From assembly GCF_001429785.1 (NCBI RefSeq), contig NZ_LMJF01000018.1, positions 26,293-90,292 on the forward strand: 64,000 bases of DNA. The letters are read 5' to 3'. The stretch's first letter is position 1. Every line of letters begins with the position of its first letter. The notes under the pieces were generated by a model. The model saw only the letters and a list, made by a program, of their open reading frames with translations, ran no database searches and was not told where the DNA came from. Source of the DNA: Lysobacter sp. Root916. Its GTDB lineage: Bacteria; Pseudomonadota; Gammaproteobacteria; Xanthomonadales; Xanthomonadaceae. The position numbers were made by a program, and so were the translations under genes. Shown one piece after another: positions 30,225 through 40,600 of this stretch.

Positions 30225-30386
30225 GCAAATCCCCCTAGCCCCCCTTTTTCAAAGGGGGGAACCCCGCGAGTCTGGATGCTTCGCTGCGCCCGCTTGTCTC
30301 GCACTTCGAGAACAGGGCGTGCCTTCCCCCTTGAAAAACAAGGACTGTCCTCCCCCTTTGTAAAAGGGGGATTGAGGGGGATTTGC
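30225..30386. repeat. Inverted duplication of a GCAAATCCCCCT element
   Basis: Left unit 30225-30260 starts GCAAATCCCCCTAG and contains its own CCCCCC-TTTTTCAAA-GGGGGG stem. Right unit 30351-30386 is its inverse, ending GAGGGGGATTTGC. About 90 bp lie between. It sits exactly in the gap between the convergent M16 and ubiB genes, so a bidirectional terminator role is likely. Confidence 0.75.
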
Positions 30387-30409
30387 TCTCCGCCCGGACC
30401 GCGTAGCGC

Positions 30410-32074
30410 CTAAGCGCTACGCCGCGGCCACGCCGCCAGCAGCGCCCACAAACCGCCGATGCCGGCGATCCACGACGAGGCCGGGATCGACCAGAAGCGC
30501 GGGCCGCCGGCTTCCAGGCCGTACAGCACCGCCGCCACGATCAACAGGCCGGTGCCCAGGATCGCCGCGACCGTGCGCCGCTGCGCGTCCTTCACCGTGC
30601 GCGTGAGTTCGGCCAGGTCCTGCGAACGCATGCGCAGCTCGTGGCCGCCGCTGACCTGCTGGGTCAGCCAGGCGTGCAGCAGGCGCGGCATCTCGGGCGC
30701 GTGCGTGACCAGCTCGGGCAGGCGCTTGCGGAATTCCGCGGCCAGGCGCTGCGGGCTGTAGCGTTCGACCAGGATGCGTTGCAGCACCGGCCGCGCCACC
30801 GCCCAGATATCGAGCTTGGGATCGAGCAGGCGGCCCACGCCTTCGATGTTGAGCAGGGTCTTCTGCAGCAGGATCAGCTGCGGCTGCAGGGTCAGCTCGT
30901 AGCGCTGCGCGGTGCGGAACAGTTTGACCAGCACCTCGGCCAGCGAGATTTCGCTGAGCGGGCGGGTGAAATAGGGCTCGCAGACCGCGCGCGTGGCCGC
31001 TTCGAGCTCGTCGATGCGAATATGCGCGGGCATCCAGCCGGCCTGCACGTGCAGCTCGGCGATGCGACGGTAGTCGCGGTTGAAGATCGCCATGAAGTTC
31101 TCGGCGAGGTAGTACTGATCCTCGTCGGACAGCTGGCCCATGATGCCGAAGTCCAGGGCGATGAAGCGCGGGTTGCTCTTGCGCTTGGGATCGCTGTCGA
31201 CCCAGATGTTGCCGGCGTGGGCATCGGCATGGAAGAAGTTGTCGCGGAACACCTGGGTGTAGAACACCCGCACGCCCTTGGCCGCCAGCGCGCTGCGGTC
31301 GATGCCGGCGGCGTCGAGCGCGGCGATGTCGTCGGACGGAATGCCGTACACGCGCTCCAGGGTCAGCGCGCGCTCGGCGGTGTGCGACCAGATTACCTCG
31401 GGCACGTAGAGGTCTTCGCTGTCCTTCCAGAACCGGCGCAGCACGCTGGCGTTGGCGCCCTCGCGTTGCAGGTCCAGCTCGGCGGCCAGGGTGCTCTCGA
31501 TCTCGGCCACGATCTCGCGCGGACGGATCTTGTCGGCGCTGGGATGGGCGCGGTCGACCACGCTGGCGATGGTCTTGAGCAGGGCGATGTCGCCGGCGAT
31601 CTGCTTCTCGATGTTGGGGCGCAGCACCTTGACCACGACCTCGCGGCCGCCGGGCAGGATCGCCGCGTGCACCTGGGCGATCGAGGCCGAGGCCAGCGGG
31701 GTGGTGTCGAAGGCCTCGAAGGCCTCGGCGATGCCGCGCTCCAGGGCGGTCTCGACGATCGCGCGCGCGGCCTCGCCATCGAAGGGTTTGACCCGGTCCT
31801 GCAGCAGCGCCAGTTCGATCGCCACGTCCGGCGGCACCAGGTCGCGACGGGTGGACAGGATCTGGCCGAATTTGACGAAGATCGGGCCCAACTCCTGCAG
31901 CACCAGACGCAGACGCGCGCCACGCGACATCGCCGCGATCTCGGCCGAGGCGCGCGGCACGAACGGACGCGCGAGCTTGAGCCAGCGCTCGGCCGGGGTG
32001 CCGTCGAGCAGGTCGTCGAGCCGGTAACGCAGCAGGACCCGGCCGATGCGCCAGGCGCGCAGCGCCGACTTCAT
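30410..32074 (-). CDS. ubiB: Ubiquinone biosynthesis kinase-like protein UbiB
   Basis: 554 residues of the ABC1/ADCK family. The KxGQ signature is in [16 protein letters not shown] near residue 70, the nucleotide-binding region follows (VVVKVLRP) and a catalytic ALDFGIMGQ lies near 305. Two C-terminal membrane helices ([20 protein letters not shown] and the last 25 residues) anchor it. It supports ubiquinone synthesis through its ATPase activity. Its start overlaps the ubiJ stop (ATGA). Confidence 0.92.
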   Translation of the reverse strand: MKSALRAWRIGRVLLRYRLDDLLDGTPAERWLKLARPFVPRASAEIAAMSRGARLRLVLQELGPIFVKFGQILSTRRDLVPPDVAIELALLQDRVKPFDGEAARAIVETALERGIAEAFEAFDTTPLASASIAQVHAAILPGGREVVVKVLRPNIEKQIAGDIALLKTIASVVDRAHPSADKIRPREIVAEIESTLAAELDLQREGANASVLRRFWKDSEDLYVPEVIWSHTAERALTLERVYGIPSDDIAALDAAGIDRSALAAKGVRVFYTQVFRDNFFHADAHAGNIWVDSDPKRKSNPRFIALDFGIMGQLSDEDQYYLAENFMAIFNRDYRRIAELHVQAGWMPAHIRIDELEAATRAVCEPYFTRPLSEISLAEVLVKLFRTAQRYELTLQPQLILLQKTLLNIEGVGRLLDPKLDIWAVARPVLQRILVERYSPQRLAAEFRKRLPELVTHAPEMPRLLHAWLTQQVSGGHELRMRSQDLAELTRTVKDAQRRTVAAILGTGLLIVAAVLYGLEAGGPRFWSIPASSWIAGIGGLWALLAAWPRRSA

Positions 32075-32730
32075 GCGTCGCTCCGTGCGGCGATGCGCTC
32101 GCGCAGGCGCGCGACGCGTACGCTCGCGCGCTCGACGCCGTCGCGCACCGCGTCGACGTCGTCGTGGAAGGCGTTGAGTTCGTCGCGCGCGACCACGTCG
32201 CGGGATTCCTCGGTGACGAATTCGGCCGCGTTCTGGGCGAAGGCACCGGCCGCGCCACGTGCGTGGCGCAGCCCGCCGGCGATCGCGTTGGCGATCTGCA
32301 CGCCCATCACGTCGCCGAACACGCCGGTCAGCGAGCCCTGCCAATCCGGATCGAAGCGCTCGGCCAGGCGCTGCAGGCGGCGGGCGAGATCGGCATCGCC
32401 CTCGATACGCAGCTTGCCCACCGGCGGGGCGTCGTCGTTGCGCAGGAACGGCAGTTGCGAGACCAGGCCCGCGAGAGTGCTGCGCACCGACAGATCAGGT
32501 TCGACCGCGGCCTCGACCGGGCCTACCCGCAGGCGGTCGCCTTCGACGCGTACCTGCACCGCCAGCGGCGGCGCGGCCACATGCAGGGCGACGCGACGGC
32601 CGTCCAGCGCGCGCAGCGCGTCGCGCGTATCGGGGTCCAGCGCCAGCGCGCGATTGAGCGCGGCTTCCAGCGCGCCGCCTGCGTAGGTCTTCAGTATGGA
32701 CGGGAACAAGCTATCGGCGGAGGTGTTCAT
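32071..32730 (-). CDS. ubiJ: Ubiquinone biosynthesis accessory factor UbiJ (SCP2 domain)
   Basis: 219 residues. An SCP2-like lipid-binding domain is at about 10-120 ([21 protein letters not shown]), and a helical C-terminal part follows ([20 protein letters not shown]). With UbiK it organises the soluble Ubi complex. Its order before ubiB matches the conserved ubiE-ubiJ-ubiB locus, but ubiE is not in this operon. Confidence 0.85.
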   Translation of the reverse strand: MNTSADSLFPSILKTYAGGALEAALNRALALDPDTRDALRALDGRRVALHVAAPPLAVQVRVEGDRLRVGPVEAAVEPDLSVRSTLAGLVSQLPFLRNDDAPPVGKLRIEGDADLARRLQRLAERFDPDWQGSLTGVFGDVMGVQIANAIAGGLRHARGAAGAFAQNAAEFVTEESRDVVARDELNAFHDDVDAVRDGVERASVRVARLRERIAARSDA

Positions 32731-32830
32731 GCCGTCATTGTAGCCCCCGGCCCGGCGGGCCCGAGACGGCGGCGTCCCGGCCCGTGGGCGGGCCGGGACG
32801 GGCATGTTCAGCGCCGGCCGATCGGCGGGC

Positions 32831-32989
32831 TCAGACCTTGCGACCGCGCAGCAGCGAGATGATGGCCAGGATCACGAAGACGACGAACAGGATCCAGGCG
32901 ATGTTGGTGGCGGCGCCGGCGATGCCGCTGAAGCCCAGGACCGCGGCGACGATGGCGATGATGAAGAAGATGACGGCGTAACTGAGCAT
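32831..32989 (-). CDS. DUF1328 small membrane protein (YtjA family)
   Basis: Only 52 residues: [19 protein letters not shown], then [19 protein letters not shown], ending SLLRGRKV. Two membrane helices and a basic C-terminus match the YtjA/DUF1328 family exactly in length and pattern. A good AGGAGAT ribosome site lies upstream. These small proteins are often stress-induced. Separate from ubiJ and oleD. Confidence 0.9.
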   Translation of the reverse strand: MLSYAVIFFIIAIVAAVLGFSGIAGAATNIAWILFVVFVILAIISLLRGRKV

Positions 32990-33082
32990 GGAGATCTCCT
33001 GAGGAGGCCCTGCATCAGGCAGGACCGAGGGTGTGCCCCGATCCTGCTGAGTCGCCGGTGCTCAGGCGGTGACGACGCCGGT

Positions 33083-34072
33083 TTACGTGCAGGCGGCCTT
33101 CAGCCGGGTGAGGCCCTCGTGAAAGCTGACCCGCGGTACGTAGCCGAAATCGCGGGTCGCCGGCGCCATGTCGTACCAGTGCGAGGTCGCCAGCTGTTCG
33201 GCCAGGAAGCGCGTCATCGGCGGCTCGCCCTTCAGCGGCAGCGCATGCCACAGGCCTTCGCAGACCGCGCCGATCGCATAGGCGGCGCCGAACGGCAGGG
33301 TCTTGTCGACCTGCGGCGCGCCGACCGCGGCGAGCAGCCCGTTGAGGGTCTCGCGCATGGTCTTGGGCTCGCCGTTGCTGATGAAGTAGGCGCGGCCCGC
33401 GCAGGCCGCGCCCGGCGCCAGATGATCGAAGGCGTCGAAATGCGCCTGCGCGGCGTTGTCGATGTAGGTGGTGTCGACCTTGTTGTAGCCGTCGCCGACG
33501 AAGCGCAGACGGCCGGCCCTGGCGCGCGCGACCAGACGCGGCAACAACTGGTTGTCGCCCACGCCCCAGATCAGGCGCGGGCGCAGCGCCACGGTCGCCA
33601 GCGTGGGCGCGTTCGCGGCCAGCACCGCTTTCTCGGCGATGGTCTTGGTGGTCGCGTACGGGGCCTTGAAACCCTCGCCATAGGGCACGTCGTCGGCGGT
33701 GCCGCCTTCGACCGGATGGGTCGCGCGGTGGGTGACGCTGGGCGTGGAGGTATAGACCAGGCGCCCGATCGCATGCGTGCGGCAAGCGGCGAGCACGTGC
33801 TCGGTACCGACCACGTTGGCCTGGTGATAGCTGTCGTAGCTGCCCCAGGCGCCGGCCTTGGCGGCGTTGTGGAACACCGCCTCGCAACCGCGCGCGGCCG
33901 CGATCACCGCCTCGCGATCGGCCAAATCGCCCTGGATCTGGATCACGCCCAGCGCGTCCAGGGCCGGATAGTGGCCGCGGTTGTAACTGACGACCTCATA
34001 GCCGCGCTCGACCAGGCCGCGGCACAGGGCCTGGCCGAGAAAACCGCCGCCGCCGGTGACCAGTACCCTCAT
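33083..34072 (-). CDS. oleD: OleD, 2-alkyl-3-oxoalkanoate reductase
   Basis: 329 residues of the extended SDR family: nucleotide motif TGGGGFLG at 6-13 and catalytic YATTK near 142. OleD reduces the beta-keto acid made by OleA to the beta-hydroxy acid with NADPH. The start codon overlaps the oleC stop (ATGA), so translation is coupled. It is the last gene of oleB-oleC-oleD. Confidence 0.92.
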   Translation of the reverse strand: MRVLVTGGGGFLGQALCRGLVERGYEVVSYNRGHYPALDALGVIQIQGDLADREAVIAAARGCEAVFHNAAKAGAWGSYDSYHQANVVGTEHVLAACRTHAIGRLVYTSTPSVTHRATHPVEGGTADDVPYGEGFKAPYATTKTIAEKAVLAANAPTLATVALRPRLIWGVGDNQLLPRLVARARAGRLRFVGDGYNKVDTTYIDNAAQAHFDAFDHLAPGAACAGRAYFISNGEPKTMRETLNGLLAAVGAPQVDKTLPFGAAYAIGAVCEGLWHALPLKGEPPMTRFLAEQLATSHWYDMAPATRDFGYVPRVSFHEGLTRLKAACT

Positions 34073-35769
34073 CTCCACGCTCCCTCTTTGGCGGCCCAGA
34101 TCGCGAGCTTCTCGCGACCGATCTTGGCGTTGTGGCGGATGTCGACCGGAAAGCGCGGATGGCGCAGGAAATCGGCGATATCCGCGGTATGCGCATGCGC
34201 CGCGCCGATCGCGCGCAGCGCGCGCTCGATCGCGGGCCAGTCGCGCGCGAGCACGCCCTCGGCCAGCTCCACGCACAGCACCGGCCGTTGCGCGCCGGCG
34301 GCGCCTACGCCGACCAGGGCGGTGCGCCGTACCTGCGGGTGGGCGTTGAACACCGGCTCGACCTGTTCGGTGTACAGCGGGCCCCGTGCGGTTTCGACGC
34401 GATGGGTCTTGCGGCCGCAGAACCACAAGCGGCCCCGGTCGTCGAAGTAGCCCAGATCGCCCATGCGATGGACCACGCGTTCGCGGCCGTCGTCCAGGGT
34501 TTCGCGGATCTTGGCGATGCGGGTCGCGGCTTCGCGATTGAAATAGCTGTCGGTGGCGGTCGGGCCGGCCACGGTGATCTCGCCCACTTCGCCGGCCGCG
34601 AGCACGCGCGCGTCCGACCACTGCGCGATCGGCGCGTCGTCGATGGCGATGATGCGGATCTCGTTGGGCGCCACCGCATGGCCGACGCAGGTGCCGGCGC
34701 CGGCCTCGGTGGCCGCGCGCGTGGACTGCAGTTCGCGGCCTTCGATCACCGCCACCGGCAGGCACTCGGTGGCGCCGTAGGGCGTCCACAGCTGGGCGTC
34801 CTCGGGCAGCAGCGCGCGCAACGCCGCGACCGTATCGGGCGGCACCGGCGCGCCAGCCGAGGTCACGCGCTTGAGGCCGGTCAGCGGCGCGCCGTGCTTG
34901 ACCAGCACCGCCATCAGCGCGGGCGAACCGAACAGCTGGTCGACGCCGTAGCGCGCGATCGCATCGTGCAGCTTGCGCGGATCGGCCTGCGCGGGCCGGG
35001 TCGGGTCCATGTCGGGAATGATCGAGGTCAGGCCCAGCGCCGGATCGAACAACGCGAACGGCGGGAAGGTCGGCAGGTCGACGCCGCCGGGCACGATGCC
35101 GAAGGCCTGGCCCATCATTTCGATCTGGGCGACGAAATGGCGGTGGCGGTAGACCACGCCCTTGGGCACGCCGGTGGAGCCGCTGGTGAACAGGATCGCG
35201 GCGACGTCGTCGGGGCGCGTGTCGGCGAGCTGGCAGCCCGCGCCGGCGCCATCGCGCTCGACTTCGGCCAGGGTCGCATCGGCGAGCCAGGCGCGGCGAC
35301 CGGTGGTGATGCGGATGCGCGCGGTCCTGGCCCAACGCAGGACCACCCGCGCGACATGCGCGAGCGGAATGCCGATGAAGGCCTCCGGCAGCGCTTCGTC
35401 CAGGCATTGGCGCAGCGCGCGCTTGTCGATGCCCGGGTCCACCAGCACCGGCACCGCGCCGGCCTTGAACAGGGCGAACATCAGCAGGAAAAACTCCGGC
35501 GAGGGCCGCACCATGATCACGGTGCGGGTGCCGCGCACGATGCCGCGCTTGGCCAGTCCGGCCGCGATCGCGTCGCTGCGCGCATCGAGTTCGGCGTAGG
35601 TCAGGACCTGGTCGTAACGCGGCAGGCCGTTGGCGTCGCGCGTGCCGGGGCAGCGCATCGCCACGCGCTCGGGCGCCTCGGCGGCGCGGCGCGGCAGGGA
35701 GGCGGCGATGTTGCAGGGCGCGACGGGCGCGCGCGCGGCGGTGTCCGCCGCGGAGGGTTCGTTGCTCAT
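34069..35769 (-). CDS. oleC: OleC, beta-lactone synthetase
   Basis: 566 residues of the AMP-binding (ANL) superfamily. The phosphate loop is [13 protein letters not shown] near residue 190, with YGATECLP near 335 and [19 protein letters not shown] near 440 (hinge). OleC converts the beta-hydroxy acid to a cis-beta-lactone using ATP. It lies 84 bp downstream of oleB and is coupled to oleD. Confidence 0.92.
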   Translation of the reverse strand: MSNEPSAADTAARAPVAPCNIAASLPRRAAEAPERVAMRCPGTRDANGLPRYDQVLTYAELDARSDAIAAGLAKRGIVRGTRTVIMVRPSPEFFLLMFALFKAGAVPVLVDPGIDKRALRQCLDEALPEAFIGIPLAHVARVVLRWARTARIRITTGRRAWLADATLAEVERDGAGAGCQLADTRPDDVAAILFTSGSTGVPKGVVYRHRHFVAQIEMMGQAFGIVPGGVDLPTFPPFALFDPALGLTSIIPDMDPTRPAQADPRKLHDAIARYGVDQLFGSPALMAVLVKHGAPLTGLKRVTSAGAPVPPDTVAALRALLPEDAQLWTPYGATECLPVAVIEGRELQSTRAATEAGAGTCVGHAVAPNEIRIIAIDDAPIAQWSDARVLAAGEVGEITVAGPTATDSYFNREAATRIAKIRETLDDGRERVVHRMGDLGYFDDRGRLWFCGRKTHRVETARGPLYTEQVEPVFNAHPQVRRTALVGVGAAGAQRPVLCVELAEGVLARDWPAIERALRAIGAAHAHTADIADFLRHPRFPVDIRHNAKIGREKLAIWAAKEGAWR

Positions 35770-35853
35770 GCGTGGATTGTAGGGGGTCCGGGCGGATCCG
35801 AGCCGCCGTATCGCCCCCACACAAGGCGAGCGCAGCGCACGCCGCCGACGCAA

Positions 35854-36756
35854 TCAGCCGATCGGATGGCCGTCGAGGAAGGCGCGGATCTCCGGCACCA
35901 GCACGGCGGCCTTGTCTTCCAGCACGTAGTGGCCGGCGTCCTCGAAAGCGTGCACCTGCGCCTGCGGCAGCGCGTCGGTGAAGCCCTTGAGGAAATGGTG
36001 ATCGAACACGAAATCGCGCAGGCCCCAGCCGATGAAGGCCGGGCGGTCGGCGTACTCGGGCAGCTCGCGACCCATGGCCTGCACCAGCGGCCAGGCGGCG
36101 TCTCCCTCGGCCAGCGGAATGTCCTGCACGAAGCGCGAGGTCGCGATGCGATTGGCCCAGGAGTCGTACGGCGCCAGATAGGCGCGGCGCACCGCGCGCG
36201 GCATCGGCGAAACCACGCCCACGCGCGCGGCGCTGCCGGCGAAGGCGTTGAGGCCGCGGATCAGGCCGGTGCCGATCGCCGAGTCGCGGCCCAGGCGCAG
36301 GCGCTTGGGCAAGGGCTTGGCCGACGGCAACGGAAAGGCGCCGGTGTTGGTGATCACCAGGCGCTTGATCTGATCGGAATGCTTCAGGCCCCAACCGAAA
36401 CCGATGCCGCCACCCCAGTCGTGCACCGCCAGGGTGATCGGGCCGTCGATGCGCAGGTACTGCAGCAGGCGTTCGACGTCGTCGATGCGCGACTGCAGGG
36501 TGTAGGTGTAGCGGTCGTCGCGCGGCTTATCGGACAAACCCATGCCGACATGGTCGGGCACGATGCAGCGGTAGCGATCGCGCAGGCCCAGCACCAGCTT
36601 GCGCCAGTAATAGCTCCACGAGGGGTTGCCGTGCAGCATCACCACGACCTCGCCGTCCTTGGGCCCCTGGTCGAGGTAGCTCATCGCGATGCCCGGACGG
36701 ACCTCGAAACGTTGCGGCTGGAACGGGTAGTCGGGGAGATCGCGGATCGACGTCAT
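35854..36756 (-). CDS. oleB: OleB, beta-lactone decarboxylase (alpha/beta hydrolase)
   Basis: 300 residues, haloalkane-dehalogenase-like. The nucleophile is Asp113 in AVHDWGG, the oxyanion region is [11 protein letters not shown], and the catalytic His is in [10 protein letters not shown]. OleB decarboxylates the beta-lactone to a long-chain cis-olefin. It starts the oleBCD run. oleA is not next to it: the nearest upstream gene is the PLD protein, with a long hairpin between. Confidence 0.92.
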   Translation of the reverse strand: MTSIRDLPDYPFQPQRFEVRPGIAMSYLDQGPKDGEVVVMLHGNPSWSYYWRKLVLGLRDRYRCIVPDHVGMGLSDKPRDDRYTYTLQSRIDDVERLLQYLRIDGPITLAVHDWGGGIGFGWGLKHSDQIKRLVITNTGAFPLPSAKPLPKRLRLGRDSAIGTGLIRGLNAFAGSAARVGVVSPMPRAVRRAYLAPYDSWANRIATSRFVQDIPLAEGDAAWPLVQAMGRELPEYADRPAFIGWGLRDFVFDHHFLKGFTDALPQAQVHAFEDAGHYVLEDKAAVLVPEIRAFLDGHPIG

Positions 36757-36876
36757 CGGTGGCTCGTGCGGCGCCCACGCGGGAGCGCGGGCCGGGCGGA
36801 CAGGGGCGCCATTATCGGTCGCATTGCGGCGGCGCGGGGGGTTTCGGGCGCGAAAAGACCCGATTCGCCTTGCCCT

Positions 36877-36949
36877 GGGGCAGGAGCGGCGTAAGCCGCG
36901 ACCCGGCGCCAGCAGCCAAGGCGGTCGCGGCTTACGCCGCCCCTATCCC
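36877..36949. repeat. Dispersed palindromic element, copy 2
   Basis: GCGGCGTAAGCCGCGACC (36886-36903) pairs perfectly with GGTCGCGGCTTACGCCGC (36923-36940), extended imperfectly outward by GGGGCAGGA/CCCTATCCC. It has the same core as 20214-20298. It separates the end of the PLD gene from oleB and probably marks the end of the upstream transcript. Confidence 0.8.
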
Positions 36950-36959
36950 GAAGCGGAGC

Positions 36960-37661
36960 TCAGTAGCCCTGCGCGAACTTGCCCCACAGGGCCTCGAAGC
37001 GGCCGGCGAAGCTGCGCACCAGCGCGGGGTCGTCGGTCACCACCAGGTTCTCTTCGTTGCCGGTGCTGGCGCTGCGGGTCCAGTTGAAGCTGCCGTTGGC
37101 GAGCGTGCGGCCGTCGAACACGGCGAACTTGTGGTGCATGTGGAAGGGGCTGTCGTCGATCCGCACGTTCACGCCCTGCTCGCGCAGGCGGGCGATGTCG
37201 CTGCCGTCGTCGTAGCGCTTGTCGTTGTCGGTGAGCAAGCGCACCGTCACCCCGCGCCGGTGGCAATCCAGGATCGCCTCGGTGATGCGGTCGTCGGAGA
37301 TGGTGTAGACGCAGATGTCCAGGCTGCGGCGCGCGCCGATGCACATCGCGCGCAGCTTGCGCAGGCAGTCGTCGCCGGGGGTGAAATGGGCGCTGGACTC
37401 GATGCTGGGCGCGGCCCCGACCACGTCCAGGGTGCGCACCACCTGTTCCAGCCAGCGCAGCGCGTCCAGCGATTCGGCCGGACGCTCCACGATCAGTTCG
37501 CGCGCCATGTCGAAGGCGCGGTTGCGCAGGTAACGCACGCGTTCGGGGTCCAGGCGCGCGCCCAGTTCGCGCAGCTCGAATTTCTCGTCGTTGTCGAGAC
37601 GGCGGTCGGCTGCGCTTTCGCGCAGGGCGCGGTCCAACTCGCTGTAGTCGACGGTCCCCAT
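36960..37661 (-). CDS. PLD-like phosphodiesterase-fold protein with acidic helical N-terminus
   Basis: 233 residues. Residues 100-233 are one phospholipase D-type unit with a single HKD motif (HHKFAVFD, then NGSFNW), so activity would need a dimer. The N-terminal 70 residues are helical and acidic, with DRRLDNDEKFEL resembling the segment DQSIDDDEKRVL of the 80-residue protein at 50018-50260. The start overlaps the ATPase stop (TGATG), so the two proteins are made together. The target may be phospholipid or nucleic acid. Confidence 0.82.
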   Translation of the reverse strand: MGTVDYSELDRALRESAADRRLDNDEKFELRELGARLDPERVRYLRNRAFDMARELIVERPAESLDALRWLEQVVRTLDVVGAAPSIESSAHFTPGDDCLRKLRAMCIGARRSLDICVYTISDDRITEAILDCHRRGVTVRLLTDNDKRYDDGSDIARLREQGVNVRIDDSPFHMHHKFAVFDGRTLANGSFNWTRSASTGNEENLVVTDDPALVRSFAGRFEALWGKFAQGY

Positions 37662-40600
37662 CAGCGCGGCGTGCGCTCGTTGAGGCGGTCGGCGAAGTCG
37701 GCCAGCGCGCGCTGCAGCTGCAACTGCTGCTCGGTCGCATGCTGGACGTGCGCCGTCGCGACCGCGCCGCGCTCGCCCATGTGCTGGATCGCTTCGACCA
37801 GACGCGCCTGCCACTGCGCCTGTTGCTCGGCGCCATCGCCGAGGCGGCCGATCAGCGGCCCCAGCGCGGCCTCGAGCGCGGCGCGCAAGCCGTCCAGCAG
37901 CGCCTGCGGATCGGGCTCGGCGGCCGGTGCCGGCGCGGGCGGACGATTCGCGGCGCGCTCCAGCAGGGCCACGATCTGCGGCCAAGGTGCCTCCACCGGC
38001 TCGGGTTTCGGCGCCTCGGCCGCCGGCGCCGGCGTGTCCAGCGCGCGCACCCCCTCGACCAGATCGGCCAGCTGCGCGACCACGCGCCCGCCGACGTCGG
38101 CGTCGGAGGCGCCCATGGCCTTGTTGCGCAGGAAGTCGCGCTTGATCTGCGCCCAGCGCTCGGCCTGGGCCGCGTCCAGGGTGCCGCGCAACTCGCCCAG
38201 CTTGAGCAGGTTCTCCTCGGCGCCCGCGGTCAGCAGCTGCGCCTCGCCCAGGTAGTGATCGGCGATCAGTTGCTGCAGCTCGGCCTCGTTCATCACCGGC
38301 GAGATCTTCTCGGCCAGCTTGTTCATGTTGCGATAGCTGCCCTGCAACTTGAACGGCGGTTCGACCCGGTACTGCGCGGCCTGCGCTGCGCTGGCGATGT
38401 ACTGCTGATTGACCCGGTAGACCACGTCGCGCACCTGCATCAAACGCTGCAGGGTGGCGACGATCTCGTTGATCTCGGCGCCGCCGTAGGCGTGGCTGAG
38501 TTCGTTGGCCGAGAACGCGCGGCCGGCGGCCTTGTCGACGAAACGGTACAGGTCGGCCAGCTCGCGCGTGGCCAGCGGCGCCAGCACCGGGTTCGAGGTC
38601 AGGCTGTTCTCGAGGTAGCTGAGCTTGAATGCGTCCTCCATGCCGCCGAGCACGTCGCCCAGGTTGTAGATGTCGGCGCGGTTGGCCAGCATGTCCGGAA
38701 TCTTGAACACTTCGCCGGACTCGGTGTACGGGTTGCCGGCCATGACCACGCAGAACTTCTTGCCGCGCAGGTCGTAGGTGCGGGTGCGGCCCTTCCACAC
38801 GCCTTCGATGCGGCGCGTGCCGTCGCACAGCGAGATGAATTTCTGCAGGAACTCGGGATGGGTGTGCTGGATGTCGTCGACATACAGCATCACGTTGTTG
38901 CCCATCTCCAAGGCCAGGTTGAGTTTCTCCAGCTCCTGGCGCGAGGTCGCATCCGGCGCGCGCGCCGGATCCAGCGAACGCACTTCGTGGCCCAGCGCGG
39001 GGCCGTTGATCTTCATGAAGATCAGGCCCAGGCGGTGCGCCACGTATTCCATCAGCGTGGTTTTGCCGTAGCCGGGCGGCGAGATCATCATCAGCAGACC
39101 CATCAGGTCGCTGCGCTTGCCCTCGCCGACCGTGCCCATCTGCTTGGCCAGGTTGTCGCCGATCACGCCCAGGTAGACGTCGTTGATGAGCTTGTTGCGC
39201 ACGAACGAACTCAGCGGGCGCGCCTTGAACTCGGATAGCCGCAGCGCCTCGCGCTCGCGCGCGACCGTTTCCTGGCGCAGGGCCTGGTAGCGGCGCACGC
39301 CCGGCAGGAAGCGCTCGCGGTGCGCGCGCAGGCGGGCGTGGAAGTCGTCCACGCCCAGGTCCAGGCGCTGCGCCTGGACGCGCGGGTGTTCGCCGAGCAG
39401 GCCTTCGATCGACGCGCGCAGCTCGACTTCGCTGACCCGGTGCGGCACGCGCTCGTCCAGCAGCAGCAAGGCCACCGCTTCGCGCGCGTAGCCGGCCAGG
39501 GCCGCGTGCGCGGGCTCGCGGCACAGCGCGTCGAACCAGTTCGCCGCCAGCGTCCAGCGCGCGGGCAGGCGATCGCCGAGGCGGCGCAGGGTCTGCACGA
39601 AGCCGTCCCACATGCGCGCGGCGGTCAGGCGCTCCTGCAGGGTCTTGAGCAGGGCCTGGGCGTATTTGCTGAAGGCGAACTGGACGTGCTCGGCCGACAG
39701 CTCGGTCACCAGATAGTCGGCGGCGTGCGCGCACGAGGCCGGATCCAGATCCAGCGGTTGCGTCTGCAGGAAGGCGCGCATCGCCGCCTCGACTTCGGCG
39801 CGCAGGGCCAGCAGACCGGCGTCGCTGCCGAACAGGCGCTGGATGTCGCGGGCGGTGCGCGCGCGCTCCGGCCATTGCGCGGCGTCCTCGCCGGTCATGA
39901 CCTGGCTCCAGAACACGCTGGCGAACGCGCGCGCATCGGCGCTGTACGCCAAGGTGCCGGCGCTGTCGGCCAACGGGATCAGCGCCTGCAGGATCAGGCT
40001 GGCGTCGTGATCGTGGATGCCCTTCTCGTAGCCCTCGCGATACCGCGGCGCGGCGAAGTCGCGCACGCTGCGGGCCAGGGCCTCCGGCTGCGCCAGCTGC
40101 TGGCGCAACGCGTCCATGCTCAAGCCTTCGCCGTTGGCGGCGGCGACTTCCAGCACCAAGCCAGCCAGATACTCGGCGCGGTACAGCGTGGGCGATTCGG
40201 AATCCAGCACGACCTGCCAGTACTCGCGCAGGGCGTCGAAGGCCTCGTCGCGCAGCGGCTCCAGGAAGTCGGTGCCGGTCAGGTGCAGGGCCAGCCCGTC
40301 CTCGCGCGGCAGCAGGGTCAGGTCCAGCTCCTGGGTGTTGACGCTGAAGCGGTGGCGCGGGCCGAGCTTGATGACTTCGCCGCCGGCCTCGAACAGGTCG
40401 CTGCGGTCGCGCAGCGCGCGCACCGCCTGATCGCGCGCGCCCTTCAGGCGGGCTTCGACGTCGTCGGCCTTGACGCTGTCCTTGAGCGTGCGCAGGCGCT
40501 CGGCCAGTTCGCGCAGCTTGAGGATCAGCGGATCGCCGGCGAAGAAGGCATTGAGTTCGTCGGCGTTTTCGAAGCGCGCGGTGCGCCGGCCCAGGCCTTC

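Noticed and set aside
36960..39875. 971-codon frame suggesting a larger PLD protein
   Set aside because: The upstream part is a shadow of the ATPase; the TGATG overlap sets the PLD start at 37661.
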